From Bowmanella dokdonensis (GTDB lineage: Bacteria > Pseudomonadota > Gammaproteobacteria > Enterobacterales > Alteromonadaceae): a stretch of 64,000 nucleotides of DNA. This document shows, one piece after another, positions 9,857 to 18,932 of the stretch. A program made the translations under genes and the position numbers. The stretch lies in assembly GCF_017254865.1 (NCBI RefSeq), contig NZ_JAFKCV010000010.1:85403-149402 (forward strand), read 5' to 3'. The notes under the pieces are model-generated. The model was given only the letters and a program-made list of their open reading frames with translations, made no database searches and had not been told where the DNA came from. The first letter of the stretch is position 1. Every line of letters begins with the position of its first letter.

Positions 9857-10054
9857 ATGTTCACTGCCTTGATACTTTGCCTGCTAAGCGGCATTTTCTA
9901 TTATGTGGAAGCCTTCAGGACCGGTTTGTCGGCCAAGCGCTGGGGCCTCGCCGGTTTGTTGATGGGTCCCTTATTATTGCCTCTGTTCAATATCAAGCAG
10001 CATATGGCATTGAGAAAAGCGAGAGGATTCGGCTCCGTCTATCTGAATGCCTGA
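9857..10054 (+). CDS. Small membrane protein, 65 residues, unknown
   Basis: Two hydrophobic segments (residues 2-17 and about 29-44) joined by a short basic loop, followed by a basic tail (KQHMALRKARGFG). A well-placed TTGGAGGA precedes the ATG, and a TATAAT at 9786-9791 could be its -10 box. A strong terminator follows at 10081. I do not recognise the family. The intact signals on both sides argue that it is a real gene. Confidence 0.6.
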   Translation: MFTALILCLLSGIFYYVEAFRTGLSAKRWGLAGLLMGPLLLPLFNIKQHMALRKARGFGSVYLNA

Positions 10055-10080
10055 AGCGTTAGCTGCTTCTGAAAAAAGAA

Positions 10081-10107
10081 AAAGAGAGCCCCGCTCTCTT
10101 TTTTTAA
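10081..10107. terminator. Bidirectional terminator between two small convergent genes
   Basis: GAGAGC, loop CCC, GCTCTC, with an A-rich run before and a T-run after, so it can stop transcription from both sides. It serves the 65-residue gene on the left and could serve the 46-residue gene on the right. Confidence 0.75.
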
Positions 10108-10182
10108 TTCCACTTTCCACCAACAACTGCTTTGGTGGTGACGTTATCCTACAGTCAGCGACTGCTGAACAACTTCTTATGC

Positions 10183-10323
10183 TTAGATGCGAACTGAACC
10201 TGGTTTCCAGATTTGAGTAACGGGTGCATTAGCCTTGGCTGGAGCCTTGGCGCCATCGGCAGCCTTATCAGCAACTGGAGCGGCGGTAGTCAGTACAAGA
10301 GCCATTGCATAAGCTTTCAACAT
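10183..10323 (-). CDS. Very small alanine-rich protein, 46 residues, unknown
   Basis: The start is the ATG at 10323, preceded by TAGGAGAAAACGAC. The frame stays open further upstream, but that part is not needed and has no comparable ribosome binding site. The peptide has a short hydrophobic N-terminus (MLKAYAMALVLTTAA), then a KADGAKAPAKANAP-type Ala/Lys/Pro segment and a conserved-looking end (TQIWKPGSVRI). It could be a secreted or membrane-attached peptide. I recognise no family. Confidence 0.5.
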   Translation of the reverse strand: MLKAYAMALVLTTAAPVADKAADGAKAPAKANAPVTQIWKPGSVRI

Positions 10324-10610
10324 GTCGTTTTCTCCTAGTGGGTTAAGTGTGAATCCAGTCAGATGACTGTTCCCCCTAGCAATAGCGAATGCCGTGCCAC
10401 TTCTATAACTTATTGATTTATATATAAAGTTATCTAAACCAATAATCATCTGCCAGGCGGCGTCAAAAATCGATCCCGGGCCGCACACCCTGCCAGCCCA
10501 GGATTGACAAGTATTTGACGTTATTTGCTTTTCTAGTGAAAAGTGGCAAGTAATGGAGGCGGATAGGGTCAAAGCGGCAAGTTCACGCCGCCTTTTCCAG
10601 GAAAAGATGG

Positions 10611-13600
10611 TCAGAGGTTATTTTGCTTGATCAGTCGGGTCAGTCGGCGGTTTTCCTGCAATAGCTTGGTAAAACGCTCTGCATTCAGGGGTTTGCTGTA
10701 CAGGTAACCCTGCAGCATTTCACACTCGTAGCGGCGCAGTATGCTCAGCTGTTGCTCTTCCTCGACCCCTTCAGCCACCACTTTCAATCCCAGATTGTGG
10801 GCAATGGTGATGATGGCACTGGTCATATGCCTGTCCACAGAGCTGGTGGCAATATCGTCGATAAAGGCCTTGTCAATCTTCAGGGTATTCAGAGGGAAGC
10901 GTTTCAAGTAAGCCAGGGACGAATACCCTGTACCAAAATCATCCAAGGCCAAATGAATACCCATTTCCCGCAGACGCTGCATCAATGCCAGAGACTGCTC
11001 AGGTCTTTGCATCAGGGTGCCTTCGGTTATCTCACACTCAAGATGCAGGGGAGACAATCCTGTCTGCCGCAATACCTGCTCAATCCGTTGATCCAGGTCC
11101 GGAAGTTCAAATTGCCGGGCAGAGATATTGATGGCCACCCGGCCGGTAAACAGTCCCTGCTTGACCCAGCGTTGGGTATCCTCGCAGGCTTTACGCAGCA
11201 CAATTTCCCCGATTTCGATGATCTGTCCGGTTTCCTCAGCCAAAGGAATAAACTGATCAGGGCTGACAATGCCTTTTTCCGGATGCTCGAAACGCACCAG
11301 GGCCTCCATGCTGACCAATTGGCCTGAGGCGATATCCACCTTGGGCTGGTAAAACACGCTGAACAGGTCTTCCTTAATGCCATGCCTTATCAGATTCTCA
11401 ATCTGCAACTGGCGGACGGCATTCTGGTTCATCTCGCCGCTGAAGAACTGATACTTGTTGCCACCGGCGTTCTTGGCAAAGTACATGGCCGTATCGGCAT
11501 TTTTCAGCAGTTCCTGTGGACTGGCGCCATCTTCAGGATAGAAGGCAATGCCAACACTGGCGCCCAGTACGAATTCCTGACGGTTGATAACGAAGGAACG
11601 GGCCATTTCATCCAGAATACGCTGAGCCAGGTGGGTAATGCGGTGGATATCGGTGGTGCTCTCGATAAGGATACTGAATTCGTCTCCGCCCAGCCGATAG
11701 GAGGTTGCACTGGTGCCTGTCAGCTTCTGCAATCTGGCGGCAATCTGCTTAATCAGCATATCGCCGGTCTGATGGCCCATGGAGTCATTGATCTTCTTGA
11801 AGTTATCCATATCCATGCACAGCAGGGCGTGGGCTGTCCCTTTGCGCACCAGGTTCTGATGACTGGCCTGGAAGAAGGAGCGATTGGGCAGGCCGGTGAG
11901 GGTATCCGTATTGGCCAACTGCAGTAACTCTTTCTCCGTGCGTTTGCGGGAGGTGATATCGGAAAAGACCCCCACATAGTGACTGACGGCGTCATTTTCA
12001 TCGTGGATAGCGTCGATATTCAGATCGATCTCATAACGTTCACCATTGTGCCTGACCGATTCCACTTCACCGCTCCAGTTGCCTTTCTGGCTGAGGGTTT
12101 TGCGAACTTCCTCGGTAAAAGCCGGGGGATACTGATGGAAGGTCAGATAGCTGGCCAGGGCCTGTTCCCGGGTGTCGCCGGTCTGATTGCAATAGGCCTG
12201 GTTGACGGAAATAATCCGGAAACTGGTGTCGGTAATAAACACCCCATCGGAGATGGTTTCTATGGAACGTTTAAACAGCTTAAGTTGTTCTTCGGCCTGT
12301 TTCAGGTGGCTGATGTTTTTCAGCGTTCCCGTCATCCGCAGGGGTTTCTGCTGACTGTCCCAGGAAACCACTTTGCCCCTGTCCAGAATCCAGATCCAGT
12401 TGTCACGAAAATCCCTGACCCGGTAGGTGGTTTCATAGAACTCGGTTTCCCCTTGCAAATGCTGGCTCAAGGCTTCGCGGGTACGTTCCAGATCGGCATG
12501 GTGTATATTGGGTTCAAGCTGGGTAAATACCCGTTGGTTGTCCTGGGGGAAGTCCATCGAGCCCCATATATTGGAGCGGAATATTTCTCCCTTTTTAATG
12601 TCCCAGTCCCATAGCTCATCGCCACTGCTCCACAGCGTCAGTTTCAAGCGTTCTTCGCTGTCCCTGACCCGATGGAGGGTAGTTTTACGGACCTGATATT
12701 GACGGTACCAATAACTGAGCAACAGAAAAGCGACGAAGGCATAAGCGATCAACGCATAGCGGTGCAACCAGGCAGGGGCCTTTACATGGATCTTCAATTC
12801 GGTGGCCGGAGACCAGGGACCATCCAGTTCTCTGGCCTGAACCCGGAAGGTATAATTGCCAAAGCCCAAATTGGTAAATGTTGCCTGACGAATACTTCGC
12901 TCAGCTACCAACCACTTTTCAGACAGGCCCGATAGTTGATAGCGGTAGCTCACCCAACTTGAATCTTTTGGGTTAACAAGGGCAAATTCGAGGGAAAATG
13001 GCGATGCGTCATTTGCCAGGCTAATACTTGAGGATAAGTGAACAGGTGACTGTAATGGACTATCAACGTGGCCTAGTTCAACCCGTTGGTTGAATATGCT
13101 AAGTCCAGTAATTAACGGAGCTCTGTCTGGAGGTACCCTGTTGTCAAGTAGGGGTAATCGATCTGGATTAAAGATGTGAAATCCTTTGGTGCCTCCAAAC
13201 AACATATTACCCGTAGAGGCAACAAGTCCTGCCCCCTCGTTTAATTCATTAAACTCAAGCATTTCCTTGGTTATGTACCGTACTATCTTGCCAGATACAG
13301 GATCTATCTGGTCTATACCCTGGTTAAGTGTCGCTACCCAAAGAGAACCACCTGTAAGCACCATGGTTAGGACCACGTCATTAGACAAGCCAGCATTCTC
13401 ATCAATATGTTGAACCACGCTGTAGTCTGTCTTTGAAACCTTGAAGATGCCATTATCCAACGTGGACAACCAGAAATAATCGGCAGTCTCCAAGACAGAG
13501 TTCGTTGAACTAAGAGTTATATTCCTCTGCAAACCATTGAAAACAAGGTGGTTAAATTCTTTTGAGTCAAGGTTATAGAGAGATACTCCTAGGTTTGATA

Positions 13601-15119
13601 TGAGCCATAAGTTATTGTTGGTATCAACTAGCTTTGGGCTAACGCTCTGCATTCTTGAATCAGCAACTTTCACGTTGTGAAATGTGAGCTCGTCGGTACT
13701 TAACCAACTGAGAGAGCCCGTGTTTGATACAATCCAAACCTTATTTTGATGTGAAACCAGACTCTCGATTACAGAGCCACCAAGGAGGTGAGCTTCAGGA
13801 ATTAGAGTTTCCTTTTTATTATCATGTGTGAACACGAAGATGCCATCAGAACTGGCTATCCATAGCTTTCCGTTGATGTCTATGGCAATGTCCCAAACAG
13901 AATGGGGGAACTTTGGAATATAGCGTTTAACAACTCCTGAGTAGGGATCAAATAGGTTCAACCCGCCACTCTGAGTGGCAATCCATACCAACCCATCGCT
14001 ATTTTCTGCGAATGCCCAAACTTTGTTGTCAGATATAGATATTTCACTGTGAGGAATCGAAATGTAGTGTTTTATGTACAATGTTTTCTTGTTATATCTG
14101 TGAAGACCGTCCGTAAAACTTCCTAGCCATATTGATCCCTTACTATCCTTAAAGACTTTAAAAGTATAGAGGCTCTTGAGCGAAACTAATACGTCATTTT
14201 CTTTGCTTATACTAAACACTTCGTTAGATGAGGGGGCATAAATAGATACTCCTTCTGTAGTTCCTAACCAAACTTGACCATCATTATCTTGGACTATTGT
14301 TCTGACAATATTGCTTATAAGCTTTGGTTTGGACGTGGTATCCAATTTCTCTACTAAATTGAAACTGGAATCGACAACATATACACCTTGTTCCGTGGCG
14401 AGCCATAACTTGTCATCAATTACATCCGCTTGATAAAGATAACCGGCAAAAATCTCAATTGACCATGGGTTTGTAGCGGATAACTTATATATTTCCTTCT
14501 TTCTCTGGTCATAGATTTGAATTCCATGACCATATGTTCCAATCACAATCATATCGCCAAAAGAGACTATCTCCGTAGTTTCTGGCAGTGTTTCTAAATC
14601 AGTCCATTTAACAAAATCAACTTCCTGATTTTTATTATCCAACTTGTAAATGTTGTTTTCATCAGCGACAAGCAAATCATTTCCGACTTCATTGATTGAC
14701 CATATTACATGACCTGTAAGATTGGTATTCTTGCTTGTGTAAACAACAAAGCTGTCAGAAATGGCATCATATTTTGCCAACCCATTATTTGTTCCCACCC
14801 ACAACTGATTGTTTCGATCAATAAATAACTGTCGAACAAAAGGATCAGGAATGCTCCTTGGATTCTGAGGATCATGATGATACTGACGGAATTCATAGCC
14901 ATCGAAGCGGTTTAACCCGTCTGCTGTCGCCACCCAAATGAAACCGTGCGCGTCTTCAGCAATATCCAGTACTGTGCTCTGACTCAGACCATCTTCAAGG
15001 GAATAGTTTTCAAATTGAAGTTCGGAGGTGTTGGTGACGGCAGAAGCTGACTGCGCCCCGACAACAGCCAGGCAGGCAAAAATCCAGAAAAAAGTCATAA
15101 TGACCGGGCTGAAACGCAA
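10611..15119 (-). CDS. Two-component-type propeller sensor with PAS-PAS-GGDEF-EAL output
   Basis: A 1502-residue inner membrane c-di-GMP signalling protein. Order: signal peptide (1-27), 'reg_prop' beta-propeller repeats (about 35-680, with repeats like GFIWVATADGLNRFDG), a Y_Y_Y domain (about 700-775), one membrane helix (about 781-802), two PAS domains (about 825-940 and 945-1065), GGDEF (about 1065-1230, RLGGDEF intact near 1145) and EAL (about 1260-1500). EAL landmarks are intact: MEALVRFEHP, DDFGTGYSS, KIDKAFID, EGVEEE. Both synthesis and breakdown of c-di-GMP are possible. Composition is split: one 60-base line in the propeller part (14161-14220) has 20 G+C, while one in the EAL part (11041-11100) has 33. 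The switch is near 12,950, close to the end of the extracytoplasmic part. Confidence 0.92.
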   Translation of the reverse strand: MRFSPVIMTFFWIFACLAVVGAQSASAVTNTSELQFENYSLEDGLSQSTVLDIAEDAHGFIWVATADGLNRFDGYEFRQYHHDPQNPRSIPDPFVRQLFIDRNNQLWVGTNNGLAKYDAISDSFVVYTSKNTNLTGHVIWSINEVGNDLLVADENNIYKLDNKNQEVDFVKWTDLETLPETTEIVSFGDMIVIGTYGHGIQIYDQRKKEIYKLSATNPWSIEIFAGYLYQADVIDDKLWLATEQGVYVVDSSFNLVEKLDTTSKPKLISNIVRTIVQDNDGQVWLGTTEGVSIYAPSSNEVFSISKENDVLVSLKSLYTFKVFKDSKGSIWLGSFTDGLHRYNKKTLYIKHYISIPHSEISISDNKVWAFAENSDGLVWIATQSGGLNLFDPYSGVVKRYIPKFPHSVWDIAIDINGKLWIASSDGIFVFTHDNKKETLIPEAHLLGGSVIESLVSHQNKVWIVSNTGSLSWLSTDELTFHNVKVADSRMQSVSPKLVDTNNNLWLISNLGVSLYNLDSKEFNHLVFNGLQRNITLSSTNSVLETADYFWLSTLDNGIFKVSKTDYSVVQHIDENAGLSNDVVLTMVLTGGSLWVATLNQGIDQIDPVSGKIVRYITKEMLEFNELNEGAGLVASTGNMLFGGTKGFHIFNPDRLPLLDNRVPPDRAPLITGLSIFNQRVELGHVDSPLQSPVHLSSSISLANDASPFSLEFALVNPKDSSWVSYRYQLSGLSEKWLVAERSIRQATFTNLGFGNYTFRVQARELDGPWSPATELKIHVKAPAWLHRYALIAYAFVAFLLLSYWYRQYQVRKTTLHRVRDSEERLKLTLWSSGDELWDWDIKKGEIFRSNIWGSMDFPQDNQRVFTQLEPNIHHADLERTREALSQHLQGETEFYETTYRVRDFRDNWIWILDRGKVVSWDSQQKPLRMTGTLKNISHLKQAEEQLKLFKRSIETISDGVFITDTSFRIISVNQAYCNQTGDTREQALASYLTFHQYPPAFTEEVRKTLSQKGNWSGEVESVRHNGERYEIDLNIDAIHDENDAVSHYVGVFSDITSRKRTEKELLQLANTDTLTGLPNRSFFQASHQNLVRKGTAHALLCMDMDNFKKINDSMGHQTGDMLIKQIAARLQKLTGTSATSYRLGGDEFSILIESTTDIHRITHLAQRILDEMARSFVINRQEFVLGASVGIAFYPEDGASPQELLKNADTAMYFAKNAGGNKYQFFSGEMNQNAVRQLQIENLIRHGIKEDLFSVFYQPKVDIASGQLVSMEALVRFEHPEKGIVSPDQFIPLAEETGQIIEIGEIVLRKACEDTQRWVKQGLFTGRVAINISARQFELPDLDQRIEQVLRQTGLSPLHLECEITEGTLMQRPEQSLALMQRLREMGIHLALDDFGTGYSSLAYLKRFPLNTLKIDKAFIDDIATSSVDRHMTSAIITIAHNLGLKVVAEGVEEEQQLSILRRYECEMLQGYLYSKPLNAERFTKLLQENRRLTRLIKQNNL

Positions 15120-15332
15120 AAGACACCTTTATGCAGCTTGGCTGCTTTATAGTAATTGTAATTTTCGGCTGATTTGGGTTGCCGAGTGCCTGCTAAGCAA
15201 AAATCCCTCTTCGCGGTTTAACAATTATGGCTGCAAGCCACAGCTATCCTGCTGTTGGTAATCGGTAACGCTTCCGTAAGTTAAAATATGTAGGCAGGCA
15301 AGTCAAAGGGAGTAGTGCAGAAATGGCGGCTT

Positions 15333-18098
15333 TTATCTGATTTGGCGGGCTGTTGCCTTAAATTGCGGCAAATCTTCGATCATCGTGCCGGAATGGGCCA
15401 GTTTTTGCTGGCCGGACTGGCGACTGTATAAAAGAAGAGAACCAAACTTCTGGCCAGAATACAGACGCCGGCAAAACGTCAGGATTTCCTCGCGACTCAG
15501 GGTAAGTATCTGCTCGCTGAGTCTATGTTGTTGATCAAAGTGCCAGTCCTTATTGCCAATGGCCAGCCATAAACGTTGGCTGCGCATTGACAGGCTGTTG
15601 TCCTTACTGTCCAGTTGCTTGGCCACTCCAGCTTTGATGGCGTTCAACTCTTCCTCCGGCATGGTTTGCACGCGCAGGTCAGCCTGTTGTAGAAAATGCT
15701 CGATTTCACTGACCAGAGCCTCCGGCGTGTGATTCGGCGACTGGATATAAAAGCCCATCCCCGGGTGCTGGTTATAAGGCATGTAGCCGCTGCCCACCAG
15801 ATAGCCGAGTTGTTTTTCAGTTCGTAATTGATTGAAGAAGGGAGCGGCCAGCAATTGTTCTGTCAGTATTGTCAGTGCAATGTCGTGCACATCGGCAGTG
15901 GGTGTCTGGAAATACTGCAGCACAGCATGATCGCCTGCCTGGCAGGGCACCTCAGCCAGATATTCGCGGCCCTCTTCCAGGGCGATAACATTGCGTGCGA
16001 TGCTTTTTGTCGGGGTGACCTTATGCAGGATTTTTCCGGCGATCCTGTTACTGAAATCTCTTGCCTGTCTGGATGGCCAGTCGCCATAGGCGAACGACTC
16101 CAAATGCAGGGCCCCAAGTATTTCGCGCTGCTTTTCCTTCATACCCTGGCTACTTGCCTGCTCCAAGATAGGCAGCAGCGAGACGGGCGAAAAGCTAAGT
16201 GGCTGCAGCAAAACGGACAATCGGGTGAATAGCCGGTTGACAGGTTTGTTCAGAAGACTGTTCTGCATTGCCTGCCATTGCCTGAGCCGCGCCTGTTCAA
16301 ACTCCTGCTCGCTGAACCGGAATGACAGAATCTGCTCAAGCATGGCCTCTGCCAGGTCAAATTGCCTGTCTGTAAAGCCACTGGTGTGCAGCGAGAAGCC
16401 CCCTTGGTGTGCATAGAAGTGAAAGTGCAGACCGGCAATCATGGCTTGATAGTAATCCTGGCTCAACCGTTCCTGCACCATAGTGGTCCAGATGCGTTTG
16501 TAGGCACTGACGGCTTCTCCGTGCAGGACGGCAGCAGAATCGAAAGACAGGTAAAGTTCGCCTTTTGGCTGTTTGAATTCGTTGTCCTGGGCAAACCAGA
16601 AACTGAAACCCTCTTCGTCCTTAAGCTTGACCGGGGTCAGGTAATCCTTTTCCACCTCAACCGGCGTGGTGCGCACACTTAAATAGTCGTTCGCACTGGG
16701 CAGACTCAGATGAGGGTCCAGACCGGTATTCTCCAGCCCCTGCAATAGCTTTGCAGGTAAGGGGAAGATTTTATAGGGCGTGGCATACCATGCGGCCAGG
16801 CGATCTGTCTGCAGTTCTGGCAGAATCAGCTTAAGGCGCATATTTTGCGCTGTCATCCTGTCCAGCATCCGATGAATCAATTCAGGTTCGAAATGATCCA
16901 TCAGATAGTCCCCACACAGGACCCAGTCATCTGCAAAATGCTGCATTTGTACCGACAGGTGCGAAGCCAGGTCGACGGGTTTGGGTTTGTCGTGAAAATC
17001 GAAGGCCATCTGGCCAAACTTGCGCCGCTCTTCAAATCGCCATGCTGAGACGCCCTGCTGGCGGATGAGTTGCAAGTAACTGAACATGAGTCCAAGAATA
17101 GCCTGCCAATGCTCTGCCCCCAGTTCGGTTAGCTGCAGATTGATATTGAAGTCTTTGAAATTACTGCCCTGAATGCCGCCGCCGGCACTGAGGCTGGTGG
17201 CCCAGCCCAGTCCCTTCAGTCTGCTCAGCAGGCTGCCGGGCCCCTCATCGCCAATCAGGTGACTGATCAGATTAAGCGGCTTGCTCCTGTAGTAGGGATA
17301 GACGTCCGGCAGGGCAAAGCTGACGATCATGCGCCTGGCAGTCTTCAACGGCACTATGTTCAGTATTACGCCCAACTGTTCAGGAAGATACAGGGGAGGC
17401 AGTGGCTCTGCGACAGCCTGCTTTTTCGCGGACAGGCCTGAAAGATAGCGCCGGGCCAATCCTTCCATATCATCCAGGGACAGATCTGAAACCAGACAGA
17501 TTGTCATGTTTTCAGCCCGGTAATGCTCTGCATGCATTGCCCGTAACTTCTCTTGCAGCTCAACACCATTGAAGCGGCCGAAAATTTCTGCGTTGCCCAC
17601 TGAAAACTTGCTGAAAGGATGGGTCGGGTTGCAGGTTTCTTTATGCACCTGATAGAGGCGGCGCAAATCATCCTGTTGCTTGAGTTTGAACTCTGCGTCA
17701 ATGGCCTGGATTTCTTTTTCTATTGTAGCGGGCAGAAAAAGTGGCTGGCTGAGCATGGCAGAAAACTGGGCCAACGCAGGTTCAAAAGCATTACTGAGTA
17801 CATCAAAGTAGAAACTGGATTGTTCTGTGCCTGTCCAGGCGTTAACATGTCCGCCGTTTGAGGCGAGGGTGTCAGCCAGATGATTGGGTGACGGGTTCTC
17901 TTCGTTACCCAGAAACAGCAGATGCTCAAGGAGGTGGGCCAGGCCCTGGCAATCGTCGGGATCCTGAAAGTGTCCCATGGCAATGGTGACGGACGCAGCA
18001 GACTTTCTGCTGTCTGGGTCATTGGCAAGCAGCAATCTGAGACCATTGTCCAGTATCAGGCGCCGGTAACGGCATCTATCATATGCACTGATGATCAC
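15333..18098 (-). CDS. Insulinase-family (M16) zinc metallopeptidase, pitrilysin/IDE-like
   Basis: A 921-residue peptidase that cuts oligopeptides. The inverted zinc motif HxxEH is HLLEH (His55, Glu58, His59), and the third ligand is Glu136 in AIDAEF, 77 residues downstream as in the family. Length fits the pitrilysin/insulysin group with four homologous domains. Unlike E. coli Ptr there is no signal peptide (it starts MIISAYDRCRYRRL), so it is probably cytoplasmic. The gene stands alone, 213 bases from the sensor gene and divergent from sixA. Confidence 0.9.
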   Translation of the reverse strand: MIISAYDRCRYRRLILDNGLRLLLANDPDSRKSAASVTIAMGHFQDPDDCQGLAHLLEHLLFLGNEENPSPNHLADTLASNGGHVNAWTGTEQSSFYFDVLSNAFEPALAQFSAMLSQPLFLPATIEKEIQAIDAEFKLKQQDDLRRLYQVHKETCNPTHPFSKFSVGNAEIFGRFNGVELQEKLRAMHAEHYRAENMTICLVSDLSLDDMEGLARRYLSGLSAKKQAVAEPLPPLYLPEQLGVILNIVPLKTARRMIVSFALPDVYPYYRSKPLNLISHLIGDEGPGSLLSRLKGLGWATSLSAGGGIQGSNFKDFNINLQLTELGAEHWQAILGLMFSYLQLIRQQGVSAWRFEERRKFGQMAFDFHDKPKPVDLASHLSVQMQHFADDWVLCGDYLMDHFEPELIHRMLDRMTAQNMRLKLILPELQTDRLAAWYATPYKIFPLPAKLLQGLENTGLDPHLSLPSANDYLSVRTTPVEVEKDYLTPVKLKDEEGFSFWFAQDNEFKQPKGELYLSFDSAAVLHGEAVSAYKRIWTTMVQERLSQDYYQAMIAGLHFHFYAHQGGFSLHTSGFTDRQFDLAEAMLEQILSFRFSEQEFEQARLRQWQAMQNSLLNKPVNRLFTRLSVLLQPLSFSPVSLLPILEQASSQGMKEKQREILGALHLESFAYGDWPSRQARDFSNRIAGKILHKVTPTKSIARNVIALEEGREYLAEVPCQAGDHAVLQYFQTPTADVHDIALTILTEQLLAAPFFNQLRTEKQLGYLVGSGYMPYNQHPGMGFYIQSPNHTPEALVSEIEHFLQQADLRVQTMPEEELNAIKAGVAKQLDSKDNSLSMRSQRLWLAIGNKDWHFDQQHRLSEQILTLSREEILTFCRRLYSGQKFGSLLLYSRQSGQQKLAHSGTMIEDLPQFKATARQIR

Positions 18099-18220
18099 TT
18101 GCTGTTATACCCGTTTGGTTGTTTAACTCGTATCAAATAGGATAATGTCCCAAATTGCAACTCAGCCAGGTCCGATCATCTGTGACCGGGGTTTGCCTTG
18201 TATCAGGAATACCAACGCTA

Positions 18221-18685
18221 ATGCAGATTTTTATTATGCGTCACGGGGAAGCAGAGTCCTGTTTCGTTCAGGACGCCCGCCGTAATTTGACAGAACACGG
18301 CAGGGAGGAGGCCGATACGACAGGGCAGTGGCTGAGCGGGCTGCTGGAGAAGGTCGATCTGGTGATAGTCAGCCCATACAACAGAGCCTTGCAGACCCTG
18401 GATTCAGTCTGCAGCCGCCTGCCCGCCGCCGAAGTGATGGAAACCGACGATGTGACGCCCTATGGGGAGCCGGAGCAGTTTCATCATTATCTGGGGGCGC
18501 TGCTCTCAAGCCGCAGCGACGTTCAATCGCTTCTGATCATCAGCCATATGCCTTTTGTCAGCAGTCTGGTGGATGAGCTGTGCGATCACTTGTACTCATT
18601 GCTGTTTGCCACGGCAGGGGTGGCGCATCTGGATTATGATCCCTCAACCAATAAAGCTTCGCTGATCAAGCAGTATATCCCCTGA
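18221..18685 (+). CDS. sixA: Phosphohistidine phosphatase SixA
   Basis: A histidine phosphatase that removes phosphate from histidine phosphotransfer domains. The catalytic RHG is at residues 7-9 of the 154-residue product starting at 18221 (MQIFIMRHGEAES), and the second active-site histidine is in ISHMPFV. Length is close to E. coli SixA. The frame is open back to 18155, but the family start matches the ATG at 18221. Downstream lies a short coiled-coil gene on the same strand. Confidence 0.88.
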   Translation: MQIFIMRHGEAESCFVQDARRNLTEHGREEADTTGQWLSGLLEKVDLVIVSPYNRALQTLDSVCSRLPAAEVMETDDVTPYGEPEQFHHYLGALLSSRSDVQSLLIISHMPFVSSLVDELCDHLYSLLFATAGVAHLDYDPSTNKASLIKQYIP

Positions 18686-18740
18686 GAATTTGCTTCAGCT
18701 TTTTCTCCCGCCTCCGATAACAAGTCGGAAGGAGGGAGAG

Positions 18741-18932
18741 ATGTCCAGTAAAAGTTTACCCGCTTATTTGCAGCAGATTCTGGAAAACCATGTGGCCCAG
18801 TCTGATCTCGTCTATGACGACGAGTTGAAAGTGATCATGGAGCGTCTGCATAAGCTCAACGACAGTGTTGAAAAGCTGAAGGCCAATATTCGTCAACGTC
18901 GTGTCGAGCAGGCTAAGAATGAGCCTCGTTAG
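18741..18932 (+). CDS. Small coiled-coil protein, 63 residues, unknown
   Basis: A strong GGAGGGAGAG precedes the ATG. The sequence is charged and helical with heptad spacing (LKVIMERLHKLNDSVEKLKANI), ending in a basic tail. No family recognised. It follows sixA by 55 bases. Its 3' end overlaps the convergent corB-like gene by 4 bases. Confidence 0.6.
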   Translation: MSSKSLPAYLQQILENHVAQSDLVYDDELKVIMERLHKLNDSVEKLKANIRQRRVEQAKNEPR

